64,000 bases of DNA, taken from Cafeteria roenbergensis (lineage: Eukaryota > Sar > Bigyra > Bicosoecida > Cafeteriaceae). Positions 35,201 to 47,200 of the stretch are shown piece by piece. Each line of letters opens with the position of its first letter. Positions within the stretch are counted from its first letter, which is position 1. A model generated the notes under the pieces. It saw only the letters and a program-made list of their open reading frames with translations. It ran no database searches and was not told the origin of the DNA. The stretch lies in NCBI GenBank assembly GCA_008330645.1, contig VLTN01000012.1:62001-126000 (forward strand), given 5' to 3'. A program made the translations under genes and the position numbers.

Positions 35201-38200
35201 TCTCCACGTACGGCTTCACTTTCGCCCGGTTCAGCTCCTCCCCCAGCGTGGACATGACGGTTTCGAGCAGCTCCTGGGCATCGTGCTGGCTGAAACCACG
35301 GAACGACGCGTTCGCGTCGGAGACGACGGCCTTGATGCGTCGCGGAGCGACACTGCGTCGCTCGCTGGCCCAGACGTCCCTCATCAGCGCGGCCACGGCG
35401 GCTGTCATGCGGCCGCCCTGCCCCACGCCCTCCGCCACCGCCACGTCGAGGAGGTGGCGCTCTCTGAGAAAGTACTCCGCCAGCAGCGGCGAGTGAACCA
35501 GGCACTGGAGCGCGCTGGCGAGGTAGCAGGAGTTCCCGAGGTTGCTGAGGCCGACGGCGCCGGCGGAGCGGCGGGTCACGTCGAAGAGCGCGGTCGACGG
35601 CGATGCGTCTGCCGCCGCCGCCGTGGCGGCGGCGGCAGCGGCGGCGGAGTCTCTGGGCGGTGGGCGCTTGAGCCCTGGGGCCCCGGCGCTGATCGGCTGG
35701 GGCCCCGTGAGAGACCCACCGGTGGAACGTTCACCCGGTTGGGATGGCTCTGCCGGCCACCCGGACCGGCTCCACTGGCCGTCGGTGCCCTTGGTGTCCA
35801 GCAGCAACTCCCCCAGGTCCACCAGATCGAGCGACTCCAGCGTCGCTCTGGGGTCGCTCAGCGGCTCCCAGGCACCGCCGTCGCGGGTTGCGAGCTGCGT
35901 CAGGGACGAAGTGGGTCCCGTTGCGTCCGGCTCTGCACGGTACCACAGCCGAGTGGTCTGCGGTTTCGTGCCGATGAAGTGGGAGCATGCCACTTCGCAC
36001 AGCCGCTCCACCGTGGAGTAGCGTGACACGAGGCTGATGACCCCCTGAACGCGACTCAGTTCGCCATCGCGGCCCAGTCGCCGCAGACCCAGCGCCAGCG
36101 GGTACAGGTCCAGCTCTACCGGTCCGTCTTCGGCTGCAGATCCGGATGTCGGTCCACTTCCGGGTGCGGATCCTGCCAGTCTGTCCTTGGCTCTGCCGGG
36201 CATGATGCTGCCAGGTTTGGGCTGCCAGGCGCCGAACAGGCCCCCCATGGCCCAGCCGCGGTTTCCCGACGGCAGAGCCCTCCTGGCAGAGCTGGCAGCG
36301 GCCGATCCGCTTCCTGGTGCGGCAGATGATGGTCTGGAGGCGGAGGGGCCCTGTCCCTGGGGCCCGCGCTGATCCGGCTGACGTCTTGACACCACCAGAC
36401 GCTTCACGGGCGGTTTCACGCCGTACCAGCGCTGGAGGCACTTGTACGCTCTGGCAGGCACGAGCACGACGTCGACGCCGGGGACGATGCCTGGCTTGAG
36501 GATGGTGGTGCTGCCGAGCACAACGGCGGAATTATCCACCGGACCCAGCCCCGAGGCCGACGACGTCGCCCCACCCCCGCCGCCGCCGCCGCCGTCTGCG
36601 GAGCCCTGCCCGGAACCCGTGGTGACAGCTCCAGGGGTGGCGGCGCCACCGGCTGTCGACCCGGTGAAGCGTTCACCCGTGGCCGCACACCACCTCCTCC
36701 ACCACGATACCTCCACAAGACCCCACCAGTCACCGGCTCTGCCAGGGGAATCCTCCCTAAACGGCCGCAAACACGCGCGCAGCTCGGCCGCCTGCCCCGC
36801 CAGCGTGGGCGGCGGCACGCCAAGCTCCACAAAGCACGCGCTTGCCAACGCTCGAAGCGGGTGGCAGAGCCCGAGACGAGACCCGGACGCGGCAAGGTCG
36901 CGAAACCGCGCTCCAACGGACAGGTCCTCGCTGAGCCCTAGCCCGCGCCTCGCGGCGCGAAGGGCCTTGGCGCCTTCCGAGGCGTCCCACTCCGCCTGTA
37001 GGGCCGCTGCGGCGGCAGCGTCCACGGTGCCGCGGGAGGCGTCGAAGACGTTCCGGGAGGCGGTTTCGCGGGACGTCCACGCGGCTCTGATGAGCGAGTT
37101 GAGAGACTCCGCGTCCAGCTCCCACCCCTCCGGGATGAGAAACATCCCAGAATCTTCCAAAGCCCCGGGCCGGGGCGCTCCGGCCTCCGACAGCGGCAGC
37201 GCCGACGACTGCGCAACGCCGCCCGCCGCTGGTGTCGCAGCCGCCGCCGCCGCTGCCGCCTCCGCCGCAGCCTCCGCCGCCGCAGCCGCGACCGCGCCCG
37301 CAGCGGGCAGCCGCCGGTCGAACATGTGCGCGAGCAGGCGAAACCGCGCCACGTCATCGGCCATGTCACTGCACGCAATGGCCATGGCGGAGACGAAGCC
37401 TTCCTCGTCGCTGGCCTGGGCCGCGGCGCCCGACGGAGCGGCAGAGCTCTGGGCAGAGCCGGGCTGACGAGCCGATGCCGACCCGAACCAGCCTGCTACC
37501 GAGGTCGCGCCGGCGGTGAGCGACGCTTGACGCTGCGGGTGCGCCGCTGCGTCGTCAATCGCGGACAGCTCACGCTTAGCGTCATCGACTGAGAGATGCC
37601 GCGTCGCTCGGAGAAGTCCCTCGATGACGTCATCGGACACTCCGAGTCCCAGCAGAGAACGAAGGGCGGCAACGCCAACGCCCTCCGATGCCGTGCCGGG
37701 GTCGGACGCCGCCGCGCGAAACCGCTTCCGCAAGCGCCTGATGCTCTCCTGAGGCAGCAGCGCCCCGTGGCCACCACCGCCAGGCCCCAGATCAGCCGCA
37801 CCTGCACCGACAGCAGCCGACGCCGGACCGGCCAAGGCTGCTATGCAGTCGGCGACGAAGGGCGGAAGCCAGTCGAACCACCCGTCCCCCCTCAACGCAT
37901 AGCCCCTCCCGGCAGAGCCGGTGCGGCGAGGGGCCGTCCTGGACGAGGAGCCGTCGGAGCGCACCGCCGCCCAGCGGACGAATCCTTCCGGATCTGTGGT
38001 CTGGTCGTCGGCAAGCGGCAGCTCGCGCAAGTGTCGCTTGGCGGTTTCGTCCGCAGCTTCCGGGTCGTTTCCCGTGTAGGCGGCGAGAAACCACTGCCTG
38101 AGGGCGGAGGCGGGAATCCTCCCGTCGGCGCCTGCGAAGCCAGGCACGAGAACGGTGGCGGCGTCTTGCGGCGAGCCAAGCAGCATGGCCATGCCAGTCT

Positions 38201-38823
38201 GCGGCGCGCCGGCCACGGCACGGGGAGCAGGCGCAAGAAGGCGGATGGGAGCGCGGGGGGGGTCTGTGCGGGGGCGAGGCTCCGAGTCTCCGTCGCGGAG
38301 AGGCGCCGTGTCGGGGCGTGGCGGCAGCAGCGGCTGACCCCAGCAGCACGCTTGCAACGAGGACGGGCCAGCGGCGCAAGACGTGCAAACAGCAGCTGTG
38401 GCCCGCGACGGCTCACGTTCCATTCGCTAGCTGAAATGGCGCCATTGTCGTCATCGTCCAGCGCGCGGAATAGCAGGCGGAGAATCAGGTCCGGCTGCGC
38501 ACGCGCGCACGGCATAGGGCGGGCAATGACAGCCGTGGGCGACCAAAACTTTCATCGCACGAGGTGCGGCTCGCGCCGTCGAGGGAGTTTGCCGGCTCGG
38601 GAGGGGCAGCGGGCCAGGCTTGGCAAGTGCCCGCGCGGCGCGTCCACGGCCTGGGCGGACCAAAGCGGAGGCCACCTGGTCGGGGCGCGACTCGCCAACC
38701 TTCCAGCGGCACGGGCTCACAGTGAGGGGGCGGACGGCTCGCACGAAGCGCGAAAAGGCCTTCGCAGAGACACCGGAGTCGGCCGCGCCGCTTCCGCAAG
38801 CGCATGCAAAGGCTCGTTCCACC
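32241..38823 (-). CDS. USP32-like ubiquitin-specific protease with EF-hands, DUSP, UBL and CaaX box (5' end unresolved)
   Basis: Cysteine deubiquitinase (peptidase C19). Exons inferred on the minus strand: 38823-38721, 38494-38417 and 38198-32241, with introns 38720-38495 and 38416-38199 (GTGAGC donors, CAG acceptors, phases matching). The two small exons encode an EF-hand pair (DSGVSAKAFSRFVRAV, then DDDDNGAISASEW) that lines up with the N terminus of USP32. The large exon continues the EF-hand region, then a DUSP domain (WWRRW, GVDVVLVPARAYKCLQRWYG), a ubiquitin-like segment (VELDLYPLALGLRRL) and the catalytic domain. Cys box GLSNLGNSCYLASALQC (Cys codon 35526-35528), zinc-finger CxxC pairs CESC and CGSC, LKRF, His box GRGHYTAVV and WRLYNDARV are all present. 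The protein ends Cys-Ala-Val-Met, a CaaX farnesylation motif as in USP32, implying membrane attachment. The first coding exon was not found. Confidence 0.9.
32648..32737. repeat. Nine-base GATGCGGCG repeat in the USP gene
   Basis: Encodes an (Ala-Ser-Ala)n stretch between the LKRF and His-box parts of the protease domain. Confidence 0.85.
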
Positions 38824-40382
38824 CTGCAAGCGCGCGCGGAGGGGCATCCGCGCCAGCATACACGGAGGAGCGAAAACTAAGTTTGGCTGCGCGCTTTCTG
38901 GCCCGACGCGGGAGGGTAAACCACGCAGCCGTCGACCAGCGGGCGGCGTGGAATGCAAGGCGCGCGGAAGGCCGCGCCTTGCTCGCCGAGCCGCCATGGC
39001 CCCACGCCACTGTAGCCCCGAACCGATGCAGCAAACCGCTCGGCCCGACTGTTCCAGACGCATCCGTCCGTTGCGAGGGCGCCGCAAGCAGCCAAGGGAA
39101 CGACTGAGCGGCTGCGCGTCTGGTGGTGCGACCCGAGATCGAGTGCCGACGCGCTCACGCAGGAAGCCGGGAGCCGAGAGCGCGCACAGCGTCCTCGTGC
39201 CTGCGGCCGCACATCGTAGGTCAAACGCGCGCAAATCCGCGGGCCGGGAGGTTGGCAGGGTTGCAGGCAGGCCGCGACGATTTGGGGGCGGGCATCAAAG
39301 GCGCCGAGCGCATTTCCACGCCAGCACTCGCGCGCCCTGCTCACGCAATGTGAACGCTGGTAGTGCCACCCATCGCAGCGCAGCACTTGGGCGGGCTTCT
39401 GCGGAAGCACGCGCAAGGCCGCGTCGCCGCAAGCTCCCGTGGCAGGGGTGTTGGGCCCGCGGCTGCTTCCGACCTTGCTCTCGGAGCATTCTGCTCTGCC
39501 AGAGACTTGCACTGTCGGGAACGCGGGCCGCCAGCGCGAACGCGGGGGATGGGTAGTGGTCCACAGAAACGCGCCTGTCAGTTGGACGTAGGCAAGGGCT
39601 CCTGAGGAGTGCTCACAGCCAGCGCATCCCATTCGACACAACGCGCCGGCCGCGTGAATGCCGCACGGATGCACGTCCGCCCCAACCAGGACCCTCGTTG
39701 CTGTCTGAGCACAAGCACGCAACGAGGAGATGCTGCTCAAGTGCTGGAAGCCATAGCACCACACCGCACGCAAGCGGCTAGCTCCAGCAGGAAGAAGAAG
39801 TAAAAGACAGCTTGCTGTCGTCAGAACGGATTCTGGGCTCGTCGGGGTCGACACCACATGCTTCGCGGCGTCCGGGCGCAACGCAGTCAAGTCGGGGTCG
39901 CCTTTGTATGACGCCCAACACCAACGAGCCACACGGGGACCAATTGAGCCGATCAATTCCAGCAGCTGACCTTGAAACTCTGGGAGGCGTGGCGGAGTGT
40001 AGCTGACTGAGCAGAGGTCGCTTTTCCTACACCCCACGGGCTCCGCCAACTGTGGCACCTCGTGGGTTCCCGGTGGAGCAAGCCGGTGGCGTTCGCTGAG
40101 CAGGTCAGGCGTGGATTGTGAACCTTAACGCACGTCGAGCGATCGCAACCTGAACAGAGCAGTACAATGTTTGCAGCAACTTGTTGAGCTCGTGAAAGGT
40201 ACACGCTGGTGTCACAGAATCGTTCGGCCCTACGTGCATGGATGCGAGCCAAGCTGCATTCGCTACTCGCCTGCCCATCCCTTTGTCTGATTGAGGATGC
40301 CCTGCAAGACTTTGGGCACATGCAAAAATTCGTGATGGACATTGCAAGCGTAGCAGCCTCCGTTGCCTTGCGACCGACGCGC
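38824..40382. other. Region upstream of the USP gene
   Basis: About 1.5 kb between the first recognised USP exon and the 3' end of the ankyrin gene. It should contain the missing first USP exon(s) and promoter. GTGAG donors occur on the minus strand near 39158, 39344 and 39612, but no EF-hand-like coding sequence precedes them that I can recognise. GC content drops towards 39700-40400. Confidence 0.4.
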
Positions 40383-43300
40383 TCACTCGAACATGTCCAC
40401 AGTCACCTCAATCCACGCTTTCAGGCCGCGCCACTGGTCAGCTTCGCTTCGAGATGTCGCGCCAGCGGCGAACGCCCTCAAATGGGCGCACATCGCATCC
40501 GCGGTCTGCCTGGCCTGCTGCCCTTGGGCGGGTCCACCTGTGGACAGAGCGCGCACGAGCCAGGTCACGCCTGCCTGCGGGAGCGAATCGTCGCGGGAAC
40601 ATGTGGGACTTGAGGACGCATCGCGGCGTCGGTGTCTGTGCAGGCATGTCTGATGTGTTGGTTTGGCCGCGAAATCTGACGCAGCTTGACTCACTGCATC
40701 TGGGCAACGAAAGTCGGCACCACGGTCGAGGAGCAGCTGCACCGCGTCCTTACGGCCTCCCAGGACGGCCAGGTGGCACGGCGAATGACCCTTCTGCGAG
40801 TCGAGATGTCAGACCATCGGCGTCAGTCGCTTGCGCGTGCCCGGTTGGCGACACTCCAGCCCCCGCTCGCCTTCGCCTGGCCCGCACGCGACGCGCCCCG
40901 GCCCGCGCTGCCCGACGCCCCATCACAGCCCGATGCGACGCACCGGACATGCCGTCCCGCCCGGACTCCCCCGCCCGCCCGCTCTGCCGCCCGCCCCGCC
41001 GCAGCGCTCAACGCCGGAGCGGACTCGGTGCCTGACTGCGCGCGCGCCGGCCACTCGGGCGGGCGGGTGGCGTCACGCTGCGCTCTCACCTTGTCGGTGA
41101 CCTCGATGTTCGCTGTCTTGTCGAGGAGCAGCTGCAGCACCTCCTTGTGCCCAGCCGCAGCGGCCAGGTGGCACGGCGTGTGGCCATCCTGCGAGTCGAG
41201 ATGTTGGACCATCGGCGTCAGTCGCTTGCGCGTGCCCGGTTGGCGACGCTCCAGCCCCCGCTCGCCTCTGCCCGGCCCGCACGCGACGCGCCCCGGACCG
41301 CGCTGCCCGACGCCCCATCACAGCCCCATGCGACGCACCGGACATGCCGTCCCGCCCGGACTCCCCCGCCCGCCCGCTCTGCCGCCCGCCCCGCCGCAGC
41401 GCTCAACGCCGGAGCGGGCTCGGTGCCTGACTGCGCGCGCGCCGGCCACTCGGGCGGGCGGGTGGCGTCACGTTGCGCTCTCACCTTGTCGGTGACCTCG
41501 ATGCTCGCTGTCTTGTCGAGGAGCAGCTGCAGCACCTCCTTGTGCCCAGCCGCAGCGGCCAGGTGGCAGGGCGTGTGGCCATCCTGCGAGTCGAGATGTC
41601 GGACCATCGGCGTCAGTCGCTTGCGCGTGCCCGGTTGGCGACGCTCCAGCGCACCCTCGCCTCCGCCCGGCCCGCACGCGACGCGCCCCGGACCGCGCTG
41701 CCCGACGCCCCATCACAGCCCCATGCGACGCACCGGACATGCCGTCCCGCCCGGACTCCCCGCCCGCCCGCTCTGCCGCCCGCCCCGCCGCAGCGCTCAA
41801 CGCCGGAGCGGGCTCGGTGCCTGACTGCGCGCGCGCCGGCCACTCGGGCGGGCGGGTGGCGTCACGCTGCGCTCTCACCTTGTCGGTGACCTCGATGTTC
41901 GCTGACTTGTCGAGGAGCAGCTGCAGCACCTCCTTGTGCCCAGCCGCAGCGGCCAGGTGGCACGGCGTGCGGCCATCCTGCGAGTCGAGATGTCAGACCA
42001 TCGGCGTCAGTCGCTTGCGCGTGCCCGGTTGGCGACACTCCAGCCGACGCTCGCCTTCGTCTGGCCCGCACGCGACGCGCCCCGACCCGCGCTGCCCGAC
42101 GCCCCATCACAGCCTCATGCGACGCACCGGACATGCCGTCCCGCCCGGACTCCCCCGCCCGCCCACTCTGCCGCCCGCCCCGCCGCAGCGCTCAACGCCG
42201 GAGCGAGCTCGGTGCCTGACTGCGCGCGCGCCGGCCACTCGGGCGGGCGGGAGTGGGTGCACGTTGCGCTCTCACCTCGTCGGTGACCTCGATGTTCGCT
42301 GACTTGTCGAGGAGCAGCTGCAGCACCTCCTTGTGCCCAGCCGCAGCGGCCAGGTGGCACGGCGTGTGGCCATCCTGCGAGTCGAGATGTCAGACCATCG
42401 GCGTCAGTCGCTTGCGCGTGCCCGGTTGGCGACACTCCAGCCGACGCTCGCCTTCGCCTGGCCCGCACGCGACGCGCCCCGACCCGCGCTGCCCGACGCC
42501 CCATCACAGCCCCATGCGGCGCACCGGACATGCCGTCCCGCCCGGACTCCCCCGCCCGCCCGCTCTGCCGCCCGCCCCGCCGCAGCGCTCAACTCCGGAG
42601 CGGGCTCGGTGCCTGACTGCGCGCGCGCCGGCCACTCGGGCGGGCGGGTGGCGTCACGCTGTGCTCTCACCTTGTCGGTGACCTCGATGTTCGCTGACTT
42701 GTCGAGGAGCAGCTGCAGCACCTCCTTGTGCCCAGCCGCAGCGGCCAGGTGGCACGGCGTGTGGCCATCCTGCGAGTCGAGACGTCGGACCATCGGCGTC
42801 AGTCGCTTGCGCGTGCCCGGTTGGCGACACTCCAGCCGACGCTCGCCTTCGCCTGGCCCGCACGCGACGCGCCCCGACCCGCGCTGCCCGACGCCCCATC
42901 ACAGCCCCATGCGACGCACCGGACATGCCGTCCCGCCCGGACTCCCCCGCCCGCCCACTCTGCCGCCCGCCCCGCCGCAGCGCTCAACGCCGGAGCGAGC
43001 TCGGTGCCTGACTGCGCGCGCGCCGGCCACTCGGGCGGGAGTGGCGTCACGTTGCGCTCTCACCTTGTCGGTGACCTCTATGTTCGCTGACTTGTCGAGG
43101 AGCAGCTGCAGCACCTCCTTGTGCCCAGCCGCAGCGGCCAGGTGGCAGGGCGTGTGGCCATCCTGCGAGTCGAGATGTCAGACCATCGGCGTCAGTCGCT
43201 TGCGCGTGCCCGGTTGGCGACACTCCAGCCCCCGCTCACCTTCGCCTGGCACGCATGCGACGCGCCCCGACCCGCGCTGCCCGACGCCCCATCACAGCCC

Positions 43301-46300
43301 CATGCGACGCACCGGACATGCCGTCCCGCCCGGACTCCCCCGCCCGCCCGCTCTGCCGCCCGCCCCGCCGCAGCGCTCAACGCCGGAGCGGGCTCGGTGC
43401 CTGACTGCGCGCGCGCCGGCCACTCGGGCGGGCGGGTGGCGTCACGTTGCGCTCTCACCTTGTCGGTGACCTCGATGCTCGCTGACTTGTCGAGGAGCAG
43501 CTGCAGCACCTCCTTGTACCCAGCCGCAGCGGCCAGGTGGCACGGCGTGTGGCCATCCTGCGAGTCGAGATGTCGGACCATCGGCGTCAGTCGCTTGCGC
43601 GTGCCCGGTTGGCGACACTCCAGCCCCCGCTCGCCTTCGTCTGGCCCGCACGCGACGCGCCCCGACCCGCGCTGCCCGACGCCCCATCACAGCCCCATGC
43701 GACGCACCGGACATGCCGTCCCGCCCGGACTCCCCCGCCCGCCCGCTCTGCCGCCCGCCCCGCCGCAGCGCTCAACGCCGGAGCGGACTCGGTGCCTGAC
43801 TGCGCGCGCGCCGGCCACTCGGGCGGGCGGGTGGCGTCACGCTGCGCTCTCACCTTGTCGGTGACCTCGATGCTCGCTGTCTTGTCGAGAAGCAGCTGCA
43901 GCACCTCCTTGTGCCCAGCCGCAGCGGCCAGGTGGCACGGCGTGCGGCCATCCTGCGAGTCGAGATGTCGGACCATCGGCGTCAGTCGCTTGCGCGTGCC
44001 CGGTTGGCGACACTCCAGCCGACGCTCGCCTTCGCCTGGCCCGCACGCGACGCGCCCCGACCCGCGCTGCCCGACGCCCCATCACAGCCCCATGCGGCGC
44101 ACCGGACATGCCGTCCCGCCCGGACTCCCCCGCCCGCCCACTCTGCCGCCCGCCCCGCCGCAGCGCTCAACTCCGGAGCGAGCTCGGTGCCTGACTGCGC
44201 GCGCGCCGGCCACTCGGGCGGGCGGGTGGCGTCACGTTGCGCTCTCACCTTGTCGGTGACCTCGATGCTCGCTGACTTGTCGAGGAGCAGCTGCAGCACC
44301 TCCTTGTGCCCAGCCGCAGCGGCCAGGTGGCACGGCGTGCGGCCATCCTGCGAGTCGAGATGTCAGACCATCGGCGTCAGTCGCTTGCGCGTGCCCGGTT
44401 GGCGACACTCCAGCCCCCGCTCGCCTTCGCCTGGCACGCATGCGACGCGCCCCGACCCGCGCTGCCCGACGCCCCATCACAGCCCCATGCGACGCACCGG
44501 ACATGCCGTCCCGCCCGGACTCCCCCGCCCGCCCGCTCTGCCGCCCGCCCCGCCGCAGCGCTCAACGCCGGAGCGGGCTCGGTGCCTGACTGCGCGCGCG
44601 CCGGCCACTCGGGTGGGCGGGTGGCGTCACGTTGCGCTCTCACCTTGTCGGTGACCTCGATGCTCGCTGTCTTGTCGAGGAGCAGCTGCAGCACCTCCTT
44701 GTGCCCAGCCGCAGCGGCCAGGTGGCACGGCGTGCGGCCATCCTGCGAGTCGAGACGTCGGACCATCGGCGTCAGTCGCTTGCGCGTGCCCGGTTGGCGA
44801 CACTCCAGCCCCCGCTCGCCTCTGCCCGGCCCGCACGCGACGCGCCCCGGCCCGCGCTGCCCGACGCCCCATCACAGCCCGATGCGACGCACCGGACATG
44901 CCGTCCCGCCCGGACTCCCCCGCCCGCCCGCTCTGCCGCCCGCCCCGCCGCAGCGCTCAACGCCGGAGCGGACTCGGTGCCTGACTGCGCGCGCGCCGGC
45001 CACTCGGGCGGGCGGGTGGCGTCACGTTGCGCTCTCACCTCGTCGGTGACCTCGATGCTCGCTGTCTTGTCGAGGAGCAGCTGCAGCACCTCCTTGTGCC
45101 CAGCCGCAGCGGCCAGGTGGCACGGCGTGCGGCCATCCTGCGAGTCGAGATGTCGGACCATCGGCGTCAGTCGCTTGCGCGTGCCCGGTTGGCGACACTC
45201 CAGCCGACGCTCGCCTCTGCCCGGCCCGCACGCGACGCGCCCCGACCCGCGCTGCCCGACGCCCCATCACAGCCCCATGCGACGCACCGGACATGCCGTC
45301 CCGCCCGGACTCCCCCGCCCGCCCGCTCTGCCGCCCGCCCCGCCGCAGCGCTCAACGCCGGAGCGGGCTCGGTGCCTGACTGCGCGCGCGCCGGCCACTC
45401 GGGTGGGCGGGTGGCGTCACGTTGCGCTCTCACCTTGTCGGTGACCTCTATGTTCGCTGACTTGTCGAGGAGCAGCTGCAGCACCTCCTTGTGCCCAGCC
45501 GCAGCGGCCAGGTGGCACGGCGTGCGGCCATCCTGCGAGTCGAGATGTCGGACCATCGGCGTCAGTCGCTTGCGCGTGCCCGGTTGGCGACACTCCAGCG
45601 CACGCTCGCCTCTGCCCGGCCCGCACGCGACGCGCCCCGGCCCGCGCTGCCCGACGCCCCATCACAGCCCGATGCGACGCACCGGACATGCCGTCCCGCC
45701 CGGACTCCCCGCCCGCCCGCTCTGCCGCCCGCCCCGCCGCAGCGCTCAACGCCGGAGCGGACTCGGTGCCTGACTGCGCGCGCGCCGGCCACTCGGGCGG
45801 GCGGGTGGCGTCACGTTGCGCTCTCACCTTGTCGGTGACCTCGATGCTCGCTGTCTTGTCGAGAAGCAGCTGCAGCACCTCCTTGTGCCCAGCCGCAGCG
45901 GCCAGGTGGCACGGCGTGCGGCCATCCTGCGAGTCGAGATGTCGGACCATCGGCGTCAGTCGCTTGCGCGTGCCCGGTTGGCGACACTCCAGCCGACGCT
46001 CGCCTTCGCCTGGCCCGCACGCGACGCGCCCCGACCCGCGCTGCCCGACGCCCCATCACAGCCCCATGCGGCGCACCGGACATGCCGTCCCGCCCGGACT
46101 CCCCCGCCCGCCCACTCTGCCGCCCGCCCCGCCGCAGCGCTCAACTCCGGAGCGAGCTCGGTGCCTGACTGCGCGCGCGCCGGCCACTCGGGCGGGCGGG
46201 TGGCGTCACGCTGCGCTCTCACCTTGTCGGTGACCTCGATGCTCGCTGACTTGTCGAGGAGCAGCTGCAGCACCTCCTTGTGCCCAGCCGCAGCGGCCAG

Positions 46301-47200
46301 GTGGCACGGCGTGCGGCCATCCTGCGAGTCGAGACGTCGGACCATCGGCGTCAGTCGCTTGCGCGTGCCCGGTTGGCGACACTCCAGCCCCCGCTCGCCT
46401 TCGCCTGGCCCGCACGCGACGCACCCCGACCCGCGCTGCCCGACGACCCACCACAGCACGATGCGACCACCGCCCGACCGACCCCGTCCGTCTCCCCGCG
46501 CGGTGCGACGCGCTGTCATCAGCCCCGCCGCATCGCGGCAGGCCAGAGTGCAGGTTCAGCCTGACTGCGCGCGCGCCGGCCACTCGGGCGGGCGGGTGGC
46601 GTCACGCTGCGCTCTCACCTCGTCGGTGACCTCGAGGTCGGCTTCACGGTCGATGAGTAGCTGCATCACTTCTTTGTGGCCCTTCATGGCTGCCTCTTGG
46701 CATGCCATGCGGCCAGACTGCGAACCGACAACGCAACCACAGCCATCGGTCACTGGCACGCGCCGCGCGCAACTGTGCCACAAGCGAGCTCTGGACCAGA
46801 CCACAGCTCGTGGCAAGCCGATCCGCCCCATCCCACGTGCAACAGCATCACACACACACTCAGGCGGCTCCCTTGGGCGTGGCCGGGGCGAGCCAAGTCC
46901 CCCGATCCCTCAGCAGCAACCGCTCGCAACCCCGACACTCTGCCCGCCACTCGACCGCGGCCGGCCCCGAACGCTGACCCCCAAGCTGCCCGTGCTAGGG
47001 CGTACTCGATGCAATCCCATTCCTCCCCGATGACAGGATCGACAGACGAGTGGCGCCCGGGCGCGGTGCGGGGGCGCAAGCGTGCCTCTGGCTCTCACGC
47101 TCAGCCGCTCGTTCACGTCTTGGCCTCCATCCAGCGCCTGCGTCACCTTCGCCAGGTCACCAGCAGTGATGGCAGATTCGAAGGCGGTCACTTCCGACAT
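40383..47200 (-). CDS. Ankyrin-repeat protein with one repeat per 99-base exon
   Basis: Exon 1 is 47200-47099 (ATG, 34 codons: MSEVTAFESAITAGDL and onward). Fifteen exons of exactly 33 codons follow, each one ankyrin repeat: 46717-46619 (divergent), then fourteen near-identical ones whose low ends are 46223, 45828, 45434, 45039, 44644, 44249, 43854, 43459, 43064, 42671, 42276, 41879, 41485 and 41090. A further diverged repeat is at 40793-40695, after which the frame stays open to a TGA at 40383-40385 (last part possibly spliced). Each repeat reads DGxTPCHLAAAAGHKEVLQ then LLLDKxAxIEVTD. Every intron is phase 0 with donor GTGAGAGC and acceptor CTCGCAG (TTCGCAG before 46717). Repeats differ only at positions 3 (His/Arg), 13, 25 (Ser/Thr), 27 (Asn/Ser) and 33 (Lys/Glu). 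Ankyrin stacks bind proteins; the partner is unknown. Confidence 0.87.
40794..46618. repeat. Tandem array of ~395-bp exon+intron units
   Basis: The unit is a 99-base ankyrin exon plus a 296-base intron. Exon-to-exon spacings read 395, 394, 397, 395, 393, 395 (five times), 395, 394, 395 and 396 bases. Introns are as similar to one another as the exons, pointing to recent amplification or ongoing gene conversion. The intron at 46322-46618 is chimeric: array-like at both ends and diverged in the middle. Confidence 0.93.

Noticed and set aside
38199-38423. USP start at 38423 in the large exon's open frame
   Set aside because: This part has a splice donor/acceptor pair and is intronic when aligned to the USP32 EF-hand order.
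37596-39107. 503-codon plus-strand frame antisense to the USP gene
   Set aside because: Overlaps USP exons; composition is typical of an antisense shadow in GC-rich DNA.
40794-46618. Regular repeat array that could suggest CRISPR or a satellite
   Set aside because: The unit contains an in-frame ankyrin exon and a conserved intron; no spacer variety or cas genes, and the host is eukaryotic.
40700-47033. Long plus-strand open frames (up to 405 codons) across the ankyrin region
   Set aside because: They arise from tandem copies of the 395-base unit read antisense; ankyrin homology and splice sites are on the minus strand.
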